A stretch of DNA of 64,000 nucleotides, taken from the NCBI GenBank assembly GCA_024758765.1, contig CP101406.1, positions 3,410,001 to 3,474,000 on the forward strand, in the 5' to 3' direction. Source of the DNA: Mycobacterium sp. SVM_VP21. GTDB taxonomy: Bacteria; Actinomycetota; Actinomycetes; Mycobacteriales; Mycobacteriaceae. Numbering within the stretch: the first letter of the stretch is position 1; each line of letters opens with the position of its first letter. Made by a program: the position numbers and the translations under genes. The notes below the pieces were generated by a model. It saw only the letters and a list, made by a program, of their open reading frames with translations, ran no database searches and was not told the origin of the DNA. Of the stretch, positions 54,527 to 62,433 are shown piece by piece.

Positions 54527-55216
54527 GTGCGGATCGCGTATCGCTGGCGCGTCGGCGTGTGCGTGCTCTTGCCGCTACTGGCCATCGTGCGTGCTCCCGA
54601 CGCCTCCGCGGCGCTCCCGCTGGGCGGCGGGGCGGGCATCATCGTCGACGGCACCTACTGCACCCTGACCACCATCGGCCACGACAAAACCGCAGAACTA
54701 GTTGGGTTCACCGCCGCCAGTTGCGGTGGACCTGACTCCCCAGTGGTTGCCGAAGGATCGGAAAACCTCGGCCCGGTGGGCACCGTGGTGGCCCTTGCCA
54801 ACGACCCTGGTCTGAAGTACTCCGTGATCAAATTCGACCCCGCCAAAATCACCCCGCTGTCCAACTTCGCGGGTTTCGCCATCAATGGCATCGGCCCTGA
54901 CACTGAACAGGGCCAACCCGAATGCCGACTCGGGGCCGCCACCGGTGACTTCTGCTGGATCCGTACCACTACCCCCGGTTCGAACCCGCGGCGGTCCATG
55001 AAGGGGGCTGTCAACTATCAGCCCGGCGATAACGGTGCCCCGGTCACCTCTGGTGGCCTGTTGGTCGGCATGATCTTCGCTGGCGTATATTTCCCCTGGC
55101 CGGGGCCTTTCATTACTCAGGGCTGGGACACCATCCTCGTCAAGTTCAGCGCCATCCTCGATGATGTCAATGCCAATGGCGGTCCGGGTGCCGGGTTCGT
55201 CCCGGTTCCGGCCTGA
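54527..55216 (+). CDS. Secreted S1-like pseudo-protease, copy 2
   Basis: A 229-residue exported protein starting at GTG 54527 with a strong AAGGAGG 6 bases upstream. The signal peptide (VGVCVLLPLLAIVRAPDASA) ends near residue 25. It shares with copy 1 (9778-10476) the run ALPLGGGAGIIVDGTYCTLT, the FTAASCGG block in place of TAGHC and PGDNGAP in place of GDSGGP, and KFSAILDDVNA near the end. The active Ser and His are therefore lost in both copies, suggesting selection for a non-enzymatic role. The region before the start contains the end of a preceding remnant copy. Confidence 0.75.
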   Translation: MRIAYRWRVGVCVLLPLLAIVRAPDASAALPLGGGAGIIVDGTYCTLTTIGHDKTAELVGFTAASCGGPDSPVVAEGSENLGPVGTVVALANDPGLKYSVIKFDPAKITPLSNFAGFAINGIGPDTEQGQPECRLGAATGDFCWIRTTTPGSNPRRSMKGAVNYQPGDNGAPVTSGGLLVGMIFAGVYFPWPGPFITQGWDTILVKFSAILDDVNANGGPGAGFVPVPA

Positions 55217-55366
55217 GACGGGACGGCCATCGGACACGAGGTGGCAACCACGGGTACGGGTGGCTGCTCCAGTGCATCGCAGCTAACTGCCAGGCCGGCG
55301 GCGTAACGTGCATCACCGGCACCGTGTTGACTGGCGGTCGCCCATGCTCGTGGGGAAGGTTCGAAG

Positions 55367-56062
55367 ATGTCCGTTCGTGGTGTTCGTCGCTGGGGTGTCG
55401 GTATCGGTCTGGTCGGCGGAGCCGCCGTGCCCGTCGCAATGCTCGGAATCGCTGCCGCGCACGCCGACGACAGCACCGATGCGATCAACGGCTGGACGGT
55501 GACGCCAACCGGCGATAGCGCGAGCCCGTTGCTGCCGGCCACGCTCTCAGACCCAAGCAATTCCCTGGGACTGGGCGCCGACCCCATAGCGGGCAGCTTT
55601 GGCAGCGTTGCGGCGACCCCGCTGAGCAGCATCGGCGTCAATGAGTCGTTCACGACGGCGCTTTCGACTGCCGGCACGTCAGACAATCTCATCATTCAGG
55701 ACAACTGGTTCTCTGGCTTCGAGATCGCCTCCGTTCAAGCCGGCCAAGACAACGCGGTCATGTCGCTTCTGGTCCCCGACGCCAGCGGTAACCAGGTCGT
55801 CGATCTCTTCAACTTCGGCACCCCAGACCCTGCGCCGCTGTTCAACCCGGATGCCACCGGCCCGATCGAGGTCGGCGGCGTCGACCTGGCATCGCCTGAC
55901 GCAGGTGCGCTGTTCAACGACCTCGGTGATGCGCTGTTCACGGGAAACACCACCGCGTGGAGCAACGCCACAACGCTGCTCGACGGCCTATTCGGCATCG
56001 ACCCGTCAGGAGCCGCTGACGCGGTAGACCCGAGCGGCTTGCTGCCTGACCTCGGCTTCTGA
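55367..56062 (+). CDS. Secreted protein of unknown function, copy 2
   Basis: A 231-residue protein with a signal peptide (GLVGGAAVPVAMLGIAAAHA). It matches copy 1 (12373-13044) in AINGWTVTPTGDS, LSDPSNSLGLGADPIAG, IIQDNWFSGFEIASVQAGQDNAVMSLLVPDASGN (trimmed to key runs) and LFNFGTPDPAPLFNPDATGPI. The C-terminus is longer (DPSGLLPDLGF). A shared upstream CAGCTAACTGC and GTAACGT appear at 55270-55310. Convergent with the PGRS gene. Function is not known. Confidence 0.75.
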   Translation: MSVRGVRRWGVGIGLVGGAAVPVAMLGIAAAHADDSTDAINGWTVTPTGDSASPLLPATLSDPSNSLGLGADPIAGSFGSVAATPLSSIGVNESFTTALSTAGTSDNLIIQDNWFSGFEIASVQAGQDNAVMSLLVPDASGNQVVDLFNFGTPDPAPLFNPDATGPIEVGGVDLASPDAGALFNDLGDALFTGNTTAWSNATTLLDGLFGIDPSGAADAVDPSGLLPDLGF

Positions 56063-56156
56063 CCGACTTCCCCGCCGGAAAGTATGGCAGGGCCAAGTCC
56101 GCACTCCAGTCGGCGTAGACAGCTGGCGCACGCCACCGGGGCTGTTGACCGAGGAT

Positions 56157-57932
56157 TTATTCGGGGGTCCCTGGGGTGCCGGGAGCGCCGTCGAGACCGC
56201 CGTTGCCGCCGTTGCCGCCGGGTGCGCTGAAGGCGCCGTTGCCACCATTGCCGCCGTTCCCGCCGCGACCGTCGCCGTCCGGACCGACCTGCCCACCGTT
56301 ACCGCCGTTTCCGCCGGTGCTTTGCGCACTATTGCTGCCACCGTTGCCGCCGTTACCGCCGTCTCCCCCGGTCCCGCCGTTGGCGGAGCCACCGATCCCT
56401 CCGGTTCCCGCAGCGCCAGGCGAAGAACCTGACGCACCGTCACCGCCGTTGCCGCCGTTACCTCCGAGCCCGCCGTCACCGGCGCCGCCACCGCCACCAC
56501 CGCCGCCGCCGGTCGTCGCGCTGAAGGGACCGCCTGCCGCACCGTTGCCCCCGACTCCGCCCTGGCCGCCGGTACCGCCGCCGCTGGCGCCACCGGTGCC
56601 GCCATCACCACCGGTGCCTGATGGGGTCACGGTGAAGGTGGTGCTGCCGCTGATACCACCGGCGCCGCCGTTGCCGCCGTGGCTTGCTTGCCCGCCGTCG
56701 ATACCGTTTCCACCCGCGCCGCCGTTGCCGCCAACACCGGCGATACTGAGATAACCCCCGTTCGGTTCGCCTCCGGTGCCGCCGTTACCGCCGGCACCAG
56801 CAATGCTGCCCGCTCCACTCGCGGCACCCCCGTCGCCACCGGCCCCACCATCACCGCCAGCCCCCAGCCCAGGAGCCCCGTCTGGTGTGCCACCGTCACC
56901 GCCGACACCGCCGACTCCACCAGCCCCGGCGACACTGTCCAGACCGCTGGCCGCACCGCCATCACCGCCGGCCCCACCATCTCCCCCGACACCAACGTTG
57001 AGCAGCGGCGCCAGGATGAGCGGGAAGGCGAGCTCCCCGCGGCTGCCCACGCCGCCGGCTCCGCCGTTGCCGCCCGCACCGGCGATGCTGTCGGCGCCGG
57101 CTGCCGGGCCACCGGTGCCGCCGTCACCGCCGTTACCACCGATTCCGACCGTCCAATAGCCGCCTGCGCCTCCGGTGCCGCCGTCTCCGCCAGCCTCACC
57201 GTCGGCCCCTGCGCCGCCGTTGCCGCCTCTGCCGCCGTCACCGATCAAATTCCCACCGGCACCTCCGGCCCCGCCGTCGGCGCCGGCCCCGCCATCACCG
57301 CCGGCGCCGCCATTGCCGAACGCCCCAGCCGCACCACCGTCACCGCCGACCGTCCCGGCCTGGTCGCTGCTCCAGCCGGCACCGCCGTCGCCGAACAGCC
57401 AGCCGCCGCCACCCCCGGTCGGATCGGCCGCTGTTCCGACATCACCGTTGCAGATCAGACCGCAGTGGCCGTCAACGGCGAATGCCGGGTTGATGAGGTT
57501 GTCGAGTTGAACACCGAGCGAGCTGGTGATCCACTCCTCCCAGGCACTGTGCAGCGGCGAATAGATCAGGCCGATAAGGCCTCCGGAGTCGATGAACTCG
57601 GTCAATGCATCAGCACCCGAGCCCGTGGTCGCCGCGGCCGAGCCAGCCGCCGACTCCGACGGCACCGCGAGCAGACCGTCAAGTCGGAGGCCATCGAAGC
57701 CGAGCACATCACCATCAGCCGGCGCGCCCACCCCTATAGTGCCCGCGACAGCTGAGTCGGCAAGCGCGGCGGTGACGGTATCGGCCGCCGGCGCGGGGAA
57801 CCATAGAGTGGGGTCAAGCAGGTCGTCAACGCCGAAATCTGCGCTGGCCACCGGCGCGGCCGACACCAGCAATGCCACCGCCGAACCGACCCCGAGAAGC
57901 CGATGACGCCGGCGTCGTCGACTCGAAGACAT
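56157..57932 (-). CDS. PGRS repeat protein with signal peptide but no PE domain, copy 2
   Basis: A 591-residue protein from ATG 57932. The Arg-rich N-terminus and LLGVGSAVALLVSAAPVASA form a signal peptide. The non-repeat domain shows FGVDDLLDPTLWFPAPAADT, GGLIGLIYSPLH, EEWITSS and HCGLICNGDVGTAADPTGGG, as in copy 1 (10528), with an extra ~50 residues in the middle. The rest is PGRS GGxGG repeats. No PE domain. Unlike the first set, it is on the opposite strand from its S1-like neighbour. The upstream frame to 58190 is not needed. Confidence 0.8.
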   Translation of the reverse strand: MSSSRRRRRHRLLGVGSAVALLVSAAPVASADFGVDDLLDPTLWFPAPAADTVTAALADSAVAGTIGVGAPADGDVLGFDGLRLDGLLAVPSESAAGSAAATTGSGADALTEFIDSGGLIGLIYSPLHSAWEEWITSSLGVQLDNLINPAFAVDGHCGLICNGDVGTAADPTGGGGGWLFGDGGAGWSSDQAGTVGGDGGAAGAFGNGGAGGDGGAGADGGAGGAGGNLIGDGGRGGNGGAGADGEAGGDGGTGGAGGYWTVGIGGNGGDGGTGGPAAGADSIAGAGGNGGAGGVGSRGELAFPLILAPLLNVGVGGDGGAGGDGGAASGLDSVAGAGGVGGVGGDGGTPDGAPGLGAGGDGGAGGDGGAASGAGSIAGAGGNGGTGGEPNGGYLSIAGVGGNGGAGGNGIDGGQASHGGNGGAGGISGSTTFTVTPSGTGGDGGTGGASGGGTGGQGGVGGNGAAGGPFSATTGGGGGGGGGAGDGGLGGNGGNGGDGASGSSPGAAGTGGIGGSANGGTGGDGGNGGNGGSNSAQSTGGNGGNGGQVGPDGDGRGGNGGNGGNGAFSAPGGNGGNGGLDGAPGTPGTPE

Positions 57933-58217
57933 CCTTTCGCCACCGTAGTCGCCCTCACGGCTGTACCGCCGGCCCGAACTTACGCGCGAATCCCCAGTAC
58001 CAGCGAGGACTTCAACGCCGCCATTGGCACCGCGACTACTGTGCATACGCGGCATTCTCCAGCCGCCTCCTGTGAACATGCTGCTCGGCCGCTCGGCACA
58101 TAGTGTCAACGTCACGTTGCTATCGGGTGATCGGAAGGCCGTTCGGGAGGCGGTGCGTCCCGCTACCTTCCCGGTAGGAAACTGCTGCACGCATATGCCC
58201 AGGGCGGCCAGCTTGTC

Positions 58218-58565
58218 CTACTTCGTTTCGTTCGGGTGACTGGTGTGCACCTGCTCCAGGTAGACCGTGCGGCCCTCGACGAAGAACCAAATGCGGGCTG
58301 TGCCCTTGAGCGTCGGCTTGTGCTGCCAGCGCTCGTGGACCTTGCCCCCGCGGGAGATCGTGCCGAGAACGCCGCGCAGCGGGTAGTTCGTCGGGGTCTT
58401 AGTCAGGGGCGTCCGCGTCAGAAAGTCCCAGGCCTCAGCAAGCGGATTACGGATCGTTGCCGCGAGATCCTGCCAGCCCCTGGCCGCCTCGGCGGTTGCG
58501 TAGCGAACCTCGTACTCGATCTTCTTCGGAGGACGAGGGACAAGCTCGCCGCGCTTGGCGGCCAC
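58218..58565 (-). CDS. Probable RelE-like toxin of a toxin-antitoxin pair
   Basis: A 115-residue basic protein with the pattern YEVRYATAEAARGWQDLAATI...AWDFLTRTPLTKT...YPLRGVLGTISRGGKVHERWQHKP...ARIWFFVEGRTVYLEQVHTSHP, which resembles small translational-repressor toxins (RelE/YoeB fold) by strand order and the terminal HxxHP. It lies 2 bases after the antitoxin gene on the same strand. The catalytic activity, probably mRNA cleavage, is inferred. Confidence 0.68.
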   Translation of the reverse strand: MAAKRGELVPRPPKKIEYEVRYATAEAARGWQDLAATIRNPLAEAWDFLTRTPLTKTPTNYPLRGVLGTISRGGKVHERWQHKPTLKGTARIWFFVEGRTVYLEQVHTSHPNETK

Positions 58566-58567
58566 CG

Positions 58568-59026
58568 CTACGGCCGCTCCACAACGACATCGTTATCGCC
58601 CAACCACTCCGGCTCGCCCCTGCCGAGACCGGCGGCGATGGCGGTCGCAGTCTCCTGCCACGAGGTCAGCTCCGCGAGCACCAGATGCGGCTGGCCGGTG
58701 GAGAACGACGCCCGCGCAGCGTCGACGAGGTCCTGGGCGCAGCTGGACCGGTCCCCGGGCGGCAGCGCAAGCATCCATGGGAAGGCCTTGGACATCCGCT
58801 CGACGAGCGGACCGGTGTCGTCCACCGCCACGCCGATGAGCTGCGCAGCGAATTGGAGCATGCGGCTGCGGTTCTCCGCCTCGCGCTGCGACATGAGCAC
58901 GAGCGCCTCACCGTCACGACGAGTCACCGTCACCGGGTGGTCCTCAGCTTCCGCGAACACCTCGGCGGAGCGCTTGCTCAAGTCTGAGGAGCGGCGCGTG
59001 GTGGTGTGGGGTGCTGGCGAGGCCAT
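58568..59026 (-). CDS. Phd/YefM-type antitoxin
   Basis: A 152-residue protein whose first ~60 residues (SDLSKRSAEVFAEAEDHPVTVTRRDGEALVLMSQREAE) are a Phd/YefM DNA-binding domain; the rest (LQFAAQLIGVAVDDTGPLVERM...) is a longer toxin-binding tail. ATG 59026 (MASPAPH) is used. Upstream, TTCGGAA is repeated at 59040-59056, near a possible operator. It precedes the RelE-like gene, the usual antitoxin-first order. Confidence 0.8.
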   Translation of the reverse strand: MASPAPHTTTRRSSDLSKRSAEVFAEAEDHPVTVTRRDGEALVLMSQREAENRSRMLQFAAQLIGVAVDDTGPLVERMSKAFPWMLALPPGDRSSCAQDLVDAARASFSTGQPHLVLAELTSWQETATAIAAGLGRGEPEWLGDNDVVVERP

Positions 59027-59113
59027 ACCAGCAGAGTATTCGGAACGTGTTCGGAAGTCCAACGCGGCGTATCGAGCCTCGCTTCGTCACAGATCGCGCC
59101 ATCCGAGCCAGGA

Positions 59114-59178
59114 GGAATACGACCGGATCGAATATGGCGGGTTACCGGTAGAGTGCTGCGTTTTCATCAGGTGAATCA
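59114..59178 (+). repeat. Cassette-junction repeat J1
   Basis: Starts GGAATACGACCGGATCGAAT, continues ATGGCGGGTTACCGGTA and ends with the palindromic site GTTTTCATCAGGTGAATCAG. J4 (61757-61824) aligns across the whole ~65 bases without gaps, and J2 and J3 align with the first half. It is located 88 bases upstream of the RelE-type pair. Confidence 0.7.
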
Positions 59179-59195
59179 GGCTCCCTGCGTGTCCT

Positions 59196-59507
59196 GTGTC
59201 CGGTCTCAATACAGTTGGCGGCGTTGTCAATACAACTGGCGGTTTCCGTGTCGTGGTGTTTTGGGCTGTGCGCGGCTGGCGAACCGGCGACATCCGCCCT
59301 GACCGGTACGACCGGCTCGCGCAACTCCGTGACCTTGTCCTCCTGCTTTCACACTCCCTGACCGCACGAGGTGTCGGCCGGTGGCTGCACGCCAAGAATC
59401 GCCTCCTAGACGGCGAGCGTCCTATCGACCTGCTCGCAAAGGAGCGCTACCAGGAGGTACGCGGCGCGGCCGAATCCTTCATCGACGGTTCCTGCGTCCG
59501 GCTTTGA
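59196..59507 (+). CDS. Possible antitoxin fragment (DUF2384/MbcA-like), N-terminal part doubtful
   Basis: A 103-residue frame. The stretch RLAQLRDLVLLLSHSLTARGVGRWL and HAKNRLLDGERPIDLLAKERYQEVRGAAE has the helical pattern of DUF2384 antitoxins (the toxin-binding domain of Xre/MbcA/ParS antitoxins). The first ~35 residues are low-complexity Val/Gly and come from a 16-base direct repeat region, so the start is uncertain and the original N-terminal HTH seems degraded. No RES-type toxin follows, so it looks like an orphan remnant. Moderate confidence only. Confidence 0.5.
   Translation: MSGLNTVGGVVNTTGGFRVVVFWAVRGWRTGDIRPDRYDRLAQLRDLVLLLSHSLTARGVGRWLHAKNRLLDGERPIDLLAKERYQEVRGAAESFIDGSCVRL
59206..59242 (+). 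repeat. Pair of 16-bp direct repeats before the DUF2384-like frame
   Basis: TCAATACAGTTGGCGG (59206-59221) and TCAATACAACTGGCGG (59227-59242) differ at 2 bases and are spaced 21 bases apart, two helical turns. CAGTTG and CAACTG are also complementary. They could be antitoxin-binding sites. Confidence 0.6.
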
Positions 59508-59680
59508 CGCCGTACTGACCCCAGCAGCAGCGCTACCCAGTTGCGAGACACTTGCCGTGTTCGTTCACGCTTTGCCCCAGGTCGACGCTGAGCGATCCGA
59601 GGTCCGCCAACCTCCCCCACGGCTCGCCGACCTGCTTGCGGTAATCCGACCACACAAAAACGTGCCGGACACGGTCAAAC

Positions 59681-59710
59681 TGACGGAATCGAATACGGCG
59701 GTTACCAGTA
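59681..59710 (+). repeat. Cassette-junction repeat J2 (shorter)
   Basis: TGACGGAATCGAATACGGCG then GTTACCAGTA matches the core of J1 with one base deleted in the G run. A GTTTTCATC follows further on at 59741-59749, displaced by about 20 bases relative to J1. It lies between the DUF2384-like frame and the first VapBC pair; 59508-59787 shows no supported gene otherwise. Confidence 0.55.
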
Positions 59711-59787
59711 AAGCTAGGTCGTTTACACTGCCCCGCAATGGTTTTCATCGACAACAACAAGGCGAAACGAGGGTGATTCGCGCCGAA

Positions 59788-60186
59788 TCAGACGCGAATA
59801 ATCCTCAGGCCTGCAATGCCGTCGAGTGGCTCGAAGTCCGCATCCTGGGTTACAACGGCCAGTCCACGCGCGGCCGCGATCGCCGCTATCCACAGGTCAT
59901 TGATTCGGACCCGGTGACCTACCTCGGCTAGATGCATCCGGAGTCGTGCCCACATGCGCGCCGCATCCTCGTCGACAGGTAGAGCGACCATGTCGGCGAT
60001 CACATCGAGGGTTGCCAGCCGTTGCGCTCGGGCGTCGGTCGATGCGGCCGCAAGGACCCCGAGATTGAGTTCGGCGACCGTGATCACCGTGGTGGCGACT
60101 TCGTCAGGTATCTGAGCCGAATCCAGGCGTCGACCGCTTTCCCGGGCGATGAAGATCGACGTGTCGAGGATGCCAGCCGAGCTCAC
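59788..60186 (-). CDS. vapC: PIN-domain toxin VapC, pair 1
   Basis: A 132-residue PIN ribonuclease. Conserved acids: Asp in ILDTSIFIA, Glu in VAELNLGV, Asp in RINDLWIAAIA, Asp in TQDADFEPL. It would cleave tRNA or rRNA when freed of antitoxin. Start GTG 60186 overlaps the antitoxin stop by 4 bases. Confidence 0.92.
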   Translation of the reverse strand: MSSAGILDTSIFIARESGRRLDSAQIPDEVATTVITVAELNLGVLAAASTDARAQRLATLDVIADMVALPVDEDAARMWARLRMHLAEVGHRVRINDLWIAAIAAARGLAVVTQDADFEPLDGIAGLRIIRV

Positions 60187-60443
60187 CGCGACAGGTCCGT
60201 GTCGTCGGTGGTTTCCCCGGCAAGCTCAATCAGGTCTAACCGCAACCCGGGATCCGCTTGGGTTCGGGCCACTCTCCGTAGGAGCTCATCGCGACCGAGC
60301 CAGCGACGCGAGTGCTGCGGGACAGCGGTCAGAACCGCTACGGCCTTGCCGTTGACGGTGATCGTGATGTCTTCACCCGCCGAGGCTCTCCGCAGCACCG
60401 ACGCAGTGTCGTTGCGCAGCTCTCTAGAGGCAACCTCAAACAT
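60183..60443 (-). CDS. vapB: Phd/YefM-type antitoxin VapB, pair 1
   Basis: An 86-residue antitoxin of the prevent-host-death type: MFEVASRELRNDTASVLRRASAGEDITITVNGKAVAVL. It overlaps vapC by 4 bases. The gene start falls in a perfect 16-bp palindrome (see operator), typical of self-regulation with the toxin as co-repressor. Confidence 0.9.
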   Translation of the reverse strand: MFEVASRELRNDTASVLRRASAGEDITITVNGKAVAVLTAVPQHSRRWLGRDELLRRVARTQADPGLRLDLIELAGETTDDTDLSR

Positions 60444-60458
60444 GCTACGATCGTAGCA
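60443..60458. promoter_or_regulatory. vapBC operator palindrome
   Basis: TGCTACGATCGTAGCA is a perfect inverted repeat overlapping the first base of the vapB start codon. A VapB/VapBC complex probably binds here. Confidence 0.8.
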
Positions 60459-60527
60459 TATCTGTAGCCATATTGGTGCTCAGTGTTCCCATGTCGCGCC
60501 GATCCGATCTGCAATGAGATCTGGCGA

Positions 60528-60562
60528 GGAATGCGACGGAGCCGAGTACGGCGGGTTACCAG
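60528..60562 (+). repeat. Cassette-junction repeat J3 (diverged)
   Basis: GGAATGCGACGGAGCCGAGT then ACGGCGGGTTACCAG aligns with J1 at about 27 of 34 bases. The palindromic end is not kept. It lies 85 bases upstream of vapB pair 1 and just before the PIN remnant. Confidence 0.55.
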
Positions 60563-60617
60563 AGAACCTCTGCTGATGCCAGTGCCACGCATTGCCGCCA
60601 CCCCTCGGTCGGTCGCG

Positions 60618-60833
60618 TCACACTGCGACCGGAACTCCACGCTTTCTGGCCGCCTCAGCAAGGGCGAGATCGAAGGTTGCAAGGCTTGCCCGGTGGTGAA
60701 TTGCGATATCGAGAACGCAGCAATCAGGCAGCTTCAGCCCGGTAGTCGCTCGAAGTTCGGCAAGGCGGAGCGGCTCGTCATCATCGTGCGACGCGACCGT
60801 GATGCCAGCCGCCCGCAAATCGTCTCGCATCAA
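60618..60833 (-). pseudogene. C-terminal half of a VapC (PIN) toxin, no antitoxin
   Basis: Only 71 residues remain. LKLPDCCVLDIAIHHRASLATFD is the second half of a PIN domain, with the conserved Asp pattern, but the N-terminal part with ILDT and AEL is absent, as is any antitoxin gene upstream. It sits 18 bases downstream of the complete vapC pair 2. It is a decayed cassette. Confidence 0.75.
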
Positions 60834-60851
60834 GGCTCCCTCGCGACTCCC

Positions 60852-61268
60852 TCAATCCCACGGATTGATGAGTTCGACGCCGGTGTCAACAAAGTCGCCA
60901 ACGTTGCGTGTCGCCAGTCCGGCGTTCCAGGCGCGGCAAATTGCGGCAATCTGCCCATCGGCCATACTGATCTGGAGCCCGCCGCGCTCTCGGCCGGCGA
61001 CGATATCGGCGTAGTGGGTTGCGGCCAGCGCGTCGAACGGCAAAATCCTGTCGCCGAATTCCTCTGTCAGTAGTCCGTCGACTTTCGCACGAAGCTCGCG
61101 CCTGCGTCGGCCATCCGGCAATCGGGCAACGCCATACAGCAACTCGGCCGCCGTCACCGCCGTCAGCGCTATGTCTGACGCGTCCAAACTATCGAGCCAA
61201 CTAACGACGCCGAGATCGGGAGCTTTGCGAACAAGCTCCGAGATGAGGTTGGTATCAAGGATAATCAT
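60852..61268 (-). CDS. vapC: PIN-domain toxin VapC, pair 2
   Basis: A 138-residue PIN ribonuclease. Acidic residues are kept: ILDTNLISELV, AAELLYGVA, ISMADGQIAAI and TRNVGDFVDTG. It resembles FitB/VapC toxins. It overlaps the antitoxin stop by 4 bases. Confidence 0.92.
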   Translation of the reverse strand: MIILDTNLISELVRKAPDLGVVSWLDSLDASDIALTAVTAAELLYGVARLPDGRRRRELRAKVDGLLTEEFGDRILPFDALAATHYADIVAGRERGGLQISMADGQIAAICRAWNAGLATRNVGDFVDTGVELINPWD

Positions 61269-61510
61269 TGATCAAAGACTGCGGGTCGAGGTCGTTCGGC
61301 GCGGTCAGGCGGCTCAAGGTCCACCCCCCCAGTTTCCGCGAAGCGCTGCCGAATCCGTGTACCCATCCCAGGACCGCCGGACGGGCGCTCCAGTACCGTA
61401 CGCAAGATCTCGCGCACCTCCGATTCCATGGAGCGACCGTGCTGTGCGGCACGGATACGCAAAGCCGCTTTGAGTTGGTCGTCGAAATCGCGAATCGTCA
61501 AGGTTGCCAT
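61265..61510 (-). CDS. vapB: FitA/VapB-type antitoxin, pair 2
   Basis: An 81-residue antitoxin: MATLTIRDFDDQLKAALRIRAAQHGRSMESEVREIL is a ribbon-helix-helix DNA-binding domain of the FitA type. A Pro/Arg-rich tail probably wraps the toxin. ATG 61510 with GAGGAGCGG ahead is used over the longer frame to 61702. Confidence 0.9.
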   Translation of the reverse strand: MATLTIRDFDDQLKAALRIRAAQHGRSMESEVREILRTVLERPSGGPGMGTRIRQRFAETGGVDLEPPDRAERPRPAVFDQ

Positions 61511-61756
61511 CGGCCGCTCCTCGCCTCTTGCTAGCAATGCAGTCAACGCTAACAGACGCCGAGCTCGGCGCCCTGGCGGTTCAGCAGCCTTCACCCGGTG
61601 AGACATATCCGTGGCCCGATCCCGAGCGTGACTTCGCCCGCTATTGCTCATGCTGGCTGCGGAGACCCCGATCGGCCCGCGCGGACCAGCACCCGTACCC
61701 ACCGCCGATCAAGTCATGGCAGTCTGCCTGACCACTCTCCCCTCCCCAATCATGCG
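61511..61756. other. Stretch upstream of vapBC pair 2 without a supported gene
   Basis: I see only shadow frames here. Together with J4 and the next ~220 bases up to 62042, it makes 530 bases in which no gene is supported other than small frames of poor composition. Confidence 0.5.
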
Positions 61757-61824
61757 GGAGGAGTACGGCAGGTTCGAATATGGCGGGTTTCCGGTAACGG
61801 TCGCCATGTTGATCAGATGAATCA
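61757..61824 (+). repeat. Cassette-junction repeat J4
   Basis: GGGAGGAGTACGGCAGGTTC then GAATATGGCGGGTTTCCGGT and ending TTGATCAGATGAATCA. It aligns without gaps with J1 over 65+ bases, including the distance between the GGCGGG core and the palindrome. It closes the toxin-antitoxin array on the right. Confidence 0.7.
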
Positions 61825-62042
61825 TGCGAGTCATCCAGCAACAGGCGATCACCCTCAACCCCGACACCGGGATGACCTCCTACCATCCTTTCTCGAAGTC
61901 GGCCAAGCCTTTCCGTGCGCGGCCATATGAGCAATAGCTGCGTTCGGCGCAGATCATGACACTGGCCTTCCGGCTCCCGGGCGGTGATCCTTCCGATCTG
62001 ACCAACGGCGAGATGCTTCCGTTCCCCCCGTAGGCTCACTGC

Positions 62043-62252
62043 ATGCACGAAGTGACTCTGGCCAGCACCGGTGAAGCGGCGATGCTGACAGTCGGGCTGT
62101 CGGTCTATACAGCGTTGACCCTCGCCAGCATCGCTGTGGCCATCGAGAGTGCTCGCCGACACCGACGCCGCCGCGCAATCTACGCCGCGATCATGGTTGG
62201 CGTGTTGATCCTGGGCGGGTTGGTTGCGGCTATTTTCAGCAGCATCGCGTGA
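62043..62252 (+). CDS. Small membrane protein, unknown
   Basis: A 69-residue frame from ATG 62043 with two hydrophobic helices (MLTVGLSVYTALTLASIAVAI and IYAAIMVGVLILGGLVAAIF) joined by a basic loop (ESARRHRRRR). The composition is unlike a shadow frame. No ribosome-binding site is obvious and I know no family. It lies just after the array, before YaeQ. Confidence 0.5.
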   Translation: MHEVTLASTGEAAMLTVGLSVYTALTLASIAVAIESARRHRRRRAIYAAIMVGVLILGGLVAAIFSSIA

Positions 62253-62433
62253 ACCCGGCAGCGCCGGCTCAGCGTCTCTCCCCTGACTAACGTTGGATTT
62301 GAGTAGCCGGATATTCAGGAGCTACCGGCCAACAAGCCATAAATTCGCGCTACTCAATCCGACGGCGAGCCCGGCGGACTGACACACTCAAAGCGGCCTT
62401 GCTGCTCGGCAGTCCACCACCTGGGTGGACACT

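Noticed and set aside
59114..59178. Minus-strand reading of J1 and J4 contains TGNPPYS, like the NPPY motif of N6-DNA methyltransferases
   Set aside because: No other methyltransferase motif is around it, the frames are short and J2 does not keep it; taken as a chance result of the repeat.
59557..59931. 124-codon plus-strand frame
   Set aside because: It crosses junction J2 and the 3' end of vapC pair 1 and has no domain; judged a shadow.
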